Positions 6,630 to 7,376 of a stretch of 7,376 nt of DNA are shown piece after piece (positions within the stretch are counted from its first letter, which is position 1; each line of letters starts with the position of its first letter). The notes beneath the pieces were generated by a model. The model saw only the letters and a program-made list of their open reading frames with translations. It was not told the origin of the DNA and did not search any database. The stretch lies in assembly GCA_964461295.1 (NCBI GenBank), contig CAYWTX010000375.1, forward strand, positions 1 through 7,376, given 5' to 3'. A program made the position numbers and the translations under genes. The stretch is from CAYWTX01 sp964461295. Its GTDB lineage: Bacteria; Planctomycetota; Phycisphaerae; SM23-33.

Positions 6630-7376
6630 TCACGGTCCGCCCAGCGCCTTGGTCAACTCCTCGCCCGTCATCTGCTCGGTGTGCCCGTCGGCGAAACCAA
6701 CCAGGGCCTTGTCGCGCCCCGGTCCGGCAGGCAGGTACAACACCACCGTGCCGGCGGCCTTCCCGGCCGGAATCTTGCCCCCTGGGGGCAGGTAGACCGC
6801 GCCGGCGGGAATCGCACCGGTGAGGTACTCGCCCAGTTTCCTGTCCGAGAGCGAGTCGGGCAGTTTGCCCTTGTCCGCCTCGTAGGTCACCAGCGCCAGC
6901 AGCACCTGCCGAAGCCGGGTCATGTCGTCGGCCGCAGCCGCCATCGTACGCGTCCGGCTTACCGCGGGCGCCGCCAAGTGAGCCGGCACGGGCGTCAACA
7001 GCAGGGCCGCTGCCGCCGCCGTCGACGGCAGCGAACCGTACCCCTCAAACGTGATCCCCTCGGCGTCGGGGCACACCGCCGCGATCTGCGGCCAGAGGTG
7101 CTTCTGCATCGCCGGCAGGGACGGCAGCCAGCCGGGCTTCAACGGCAGATCCACGAGCGACGCGATGGAGTTGCCCAGCATCGTCCCGCCGATGAGCAGA
7201 GCGGGGTATGCCTGCTGCACGATCCTGGGCATGTTCGCGTACACCATCGCCGAGGGCTTGCCGGCAATGCGTGCGCGGGCCTTCTGGAACGTCTCGTCGG
7301 CCGCGATGGACTTGCCCGTCCCGTTGGCCAGCGCCGCCTGGATCACCTGCGGCCAGGCCGCCAGGTAGAGCCTGTC
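6630..7376 (-). CDS. DUF3352-like protein with prepilin-like C-terminal segment, 5' end cut by window
   Basis: The frame is open to the window edge on the minus strand, giving 248 C-terminal residues; the true start lies outside. An in-frame GTG at 7344-7346 is not needed as a start. Residues 1-115 (DRLYLAAWPQ..., then KPSAMVYANMPRIV at 40-53) resemble the repeated units of DUF3352-type proteins of planctomycetes, in which each unit ends in a similar 'SA-YVD-P' strand. From about 116 comes an alanine/leucine-rich hydrophobic stretch. The helix MTRLRQVLLALVTYEADKGK (152-171) with LPDSLSD, and the late VGFADGHTEQM (226-236), resemble the N-terminal helix region and the C-terminal 'FADGH' box of planctomycete type II pseudopilin/DUF1559-like proteins. 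Function is unknown. It converges on the cupin gene and nothing ties it to the carbohydrate genes. Domain naming is from memory of family patterns and is moderately certain; coding status is well supported. Confidence 0.65.
   Translation of the reverse strand, partial: DRLYLAAWPQVIQAALANGTGKSIAADETFQKARARIAGKPSAMVYANMPRIVQQAYPALLIGGTMLGNSIASLVDLPLKPGWLPSLPAMQKHLWPQIAAVCPDAEGITFEGYGSLPSTAAAAALLLTPVPAHLAAPAVSRTRTMAAAADDMTRLRQVLLALVTYEADKGKLPDSLSDRKLGEYLTGAIPAGAVYLPPGGKIPAGKAAGTVVLYLPAGPGRDKALVGFADGHTEQMTGEELTKALGGP

Noticed and set aside
6034..6633. Minus-strand frame starting GTG that overlaps the DUF3352-like stop by GTGA
   Set aside because: The 4-base overlap and acidic first 25 residues looked like a coupled gene or a frameshifted tail, but the rest is antisense to the cupin with shadow composition, and no ribosome binding site is seen.

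Overview
This is a GC-rich window (roughly 65-70% by eye) holding six protein-coding genes and almost no spare DNA. Gene content suggests a polysaccharide-degrading member of the Planctomycetota or a relative in the PVC group. The pointers are a GH2 beta-mannosidase-like enzyme, a CE15-type esterase, an FAD_oxidored-family flavoprotein, a PQQ-type beta-propeller, and a protein ending in a prepilin-like 'NLRQ...GKLPDSLSDL / FADGH' segment common in that phylum. The organism assignment is inference; there is no rRNA or other phylogenetic marker here. No tRNA, rRNA, CRISPR array, insertion sequence or attachment site was recognised.

Layout. (1) Positions 1-1839, plus strand: a GH2 glycosidase of the beta-mannosidase type, lacking its N-terminus because the window begins inside it. 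(2) Positions 6116 down to 1852, minus strand: a co-directional set read in the order secreted PQQ-like beta-propeller protein, secreted CE15-type carbohydrate esterase, FAD-dependent oxidoreductase. The last two are nearly fused (5-7 bp apart, or overlapping by one base, depending on the start), and the first two are 81 bp apart, so this looks like one transcription unit. It converges on the GH2 gene with only 12 bp between the stop codons. (3) Positions 6220-6576, plus strand: a small single-domain cupin with a strong ribosome binding site, divergent from the beta-propeller gene across 103 bp that contain a short perfect inverted repeat. (4) Positions 6630-7376, minus strand: the C-terminal part of a DUF3352-like protein carrying a prepilin-like tail, cut by the window end.

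How the genes may work together (inference). The GH2 enzyme would release terminal beta-mannosyl or related residues. The exported esterase would cleave ester links to uronate side chains or lignin-carbohydrate bonds. The flavoprotein would oxidise a small organic or sugar-derived substrate. The beta-propeller is an exported protein of unknown specific role. Together they look like part of a hemicellulose or plant/algal glycan utilisation neighbourhood. Each family is known; the possibly new element is the specific three-gene set, not a new class of enzyme. No defence system, mobile element or clearly novel machinery was found.
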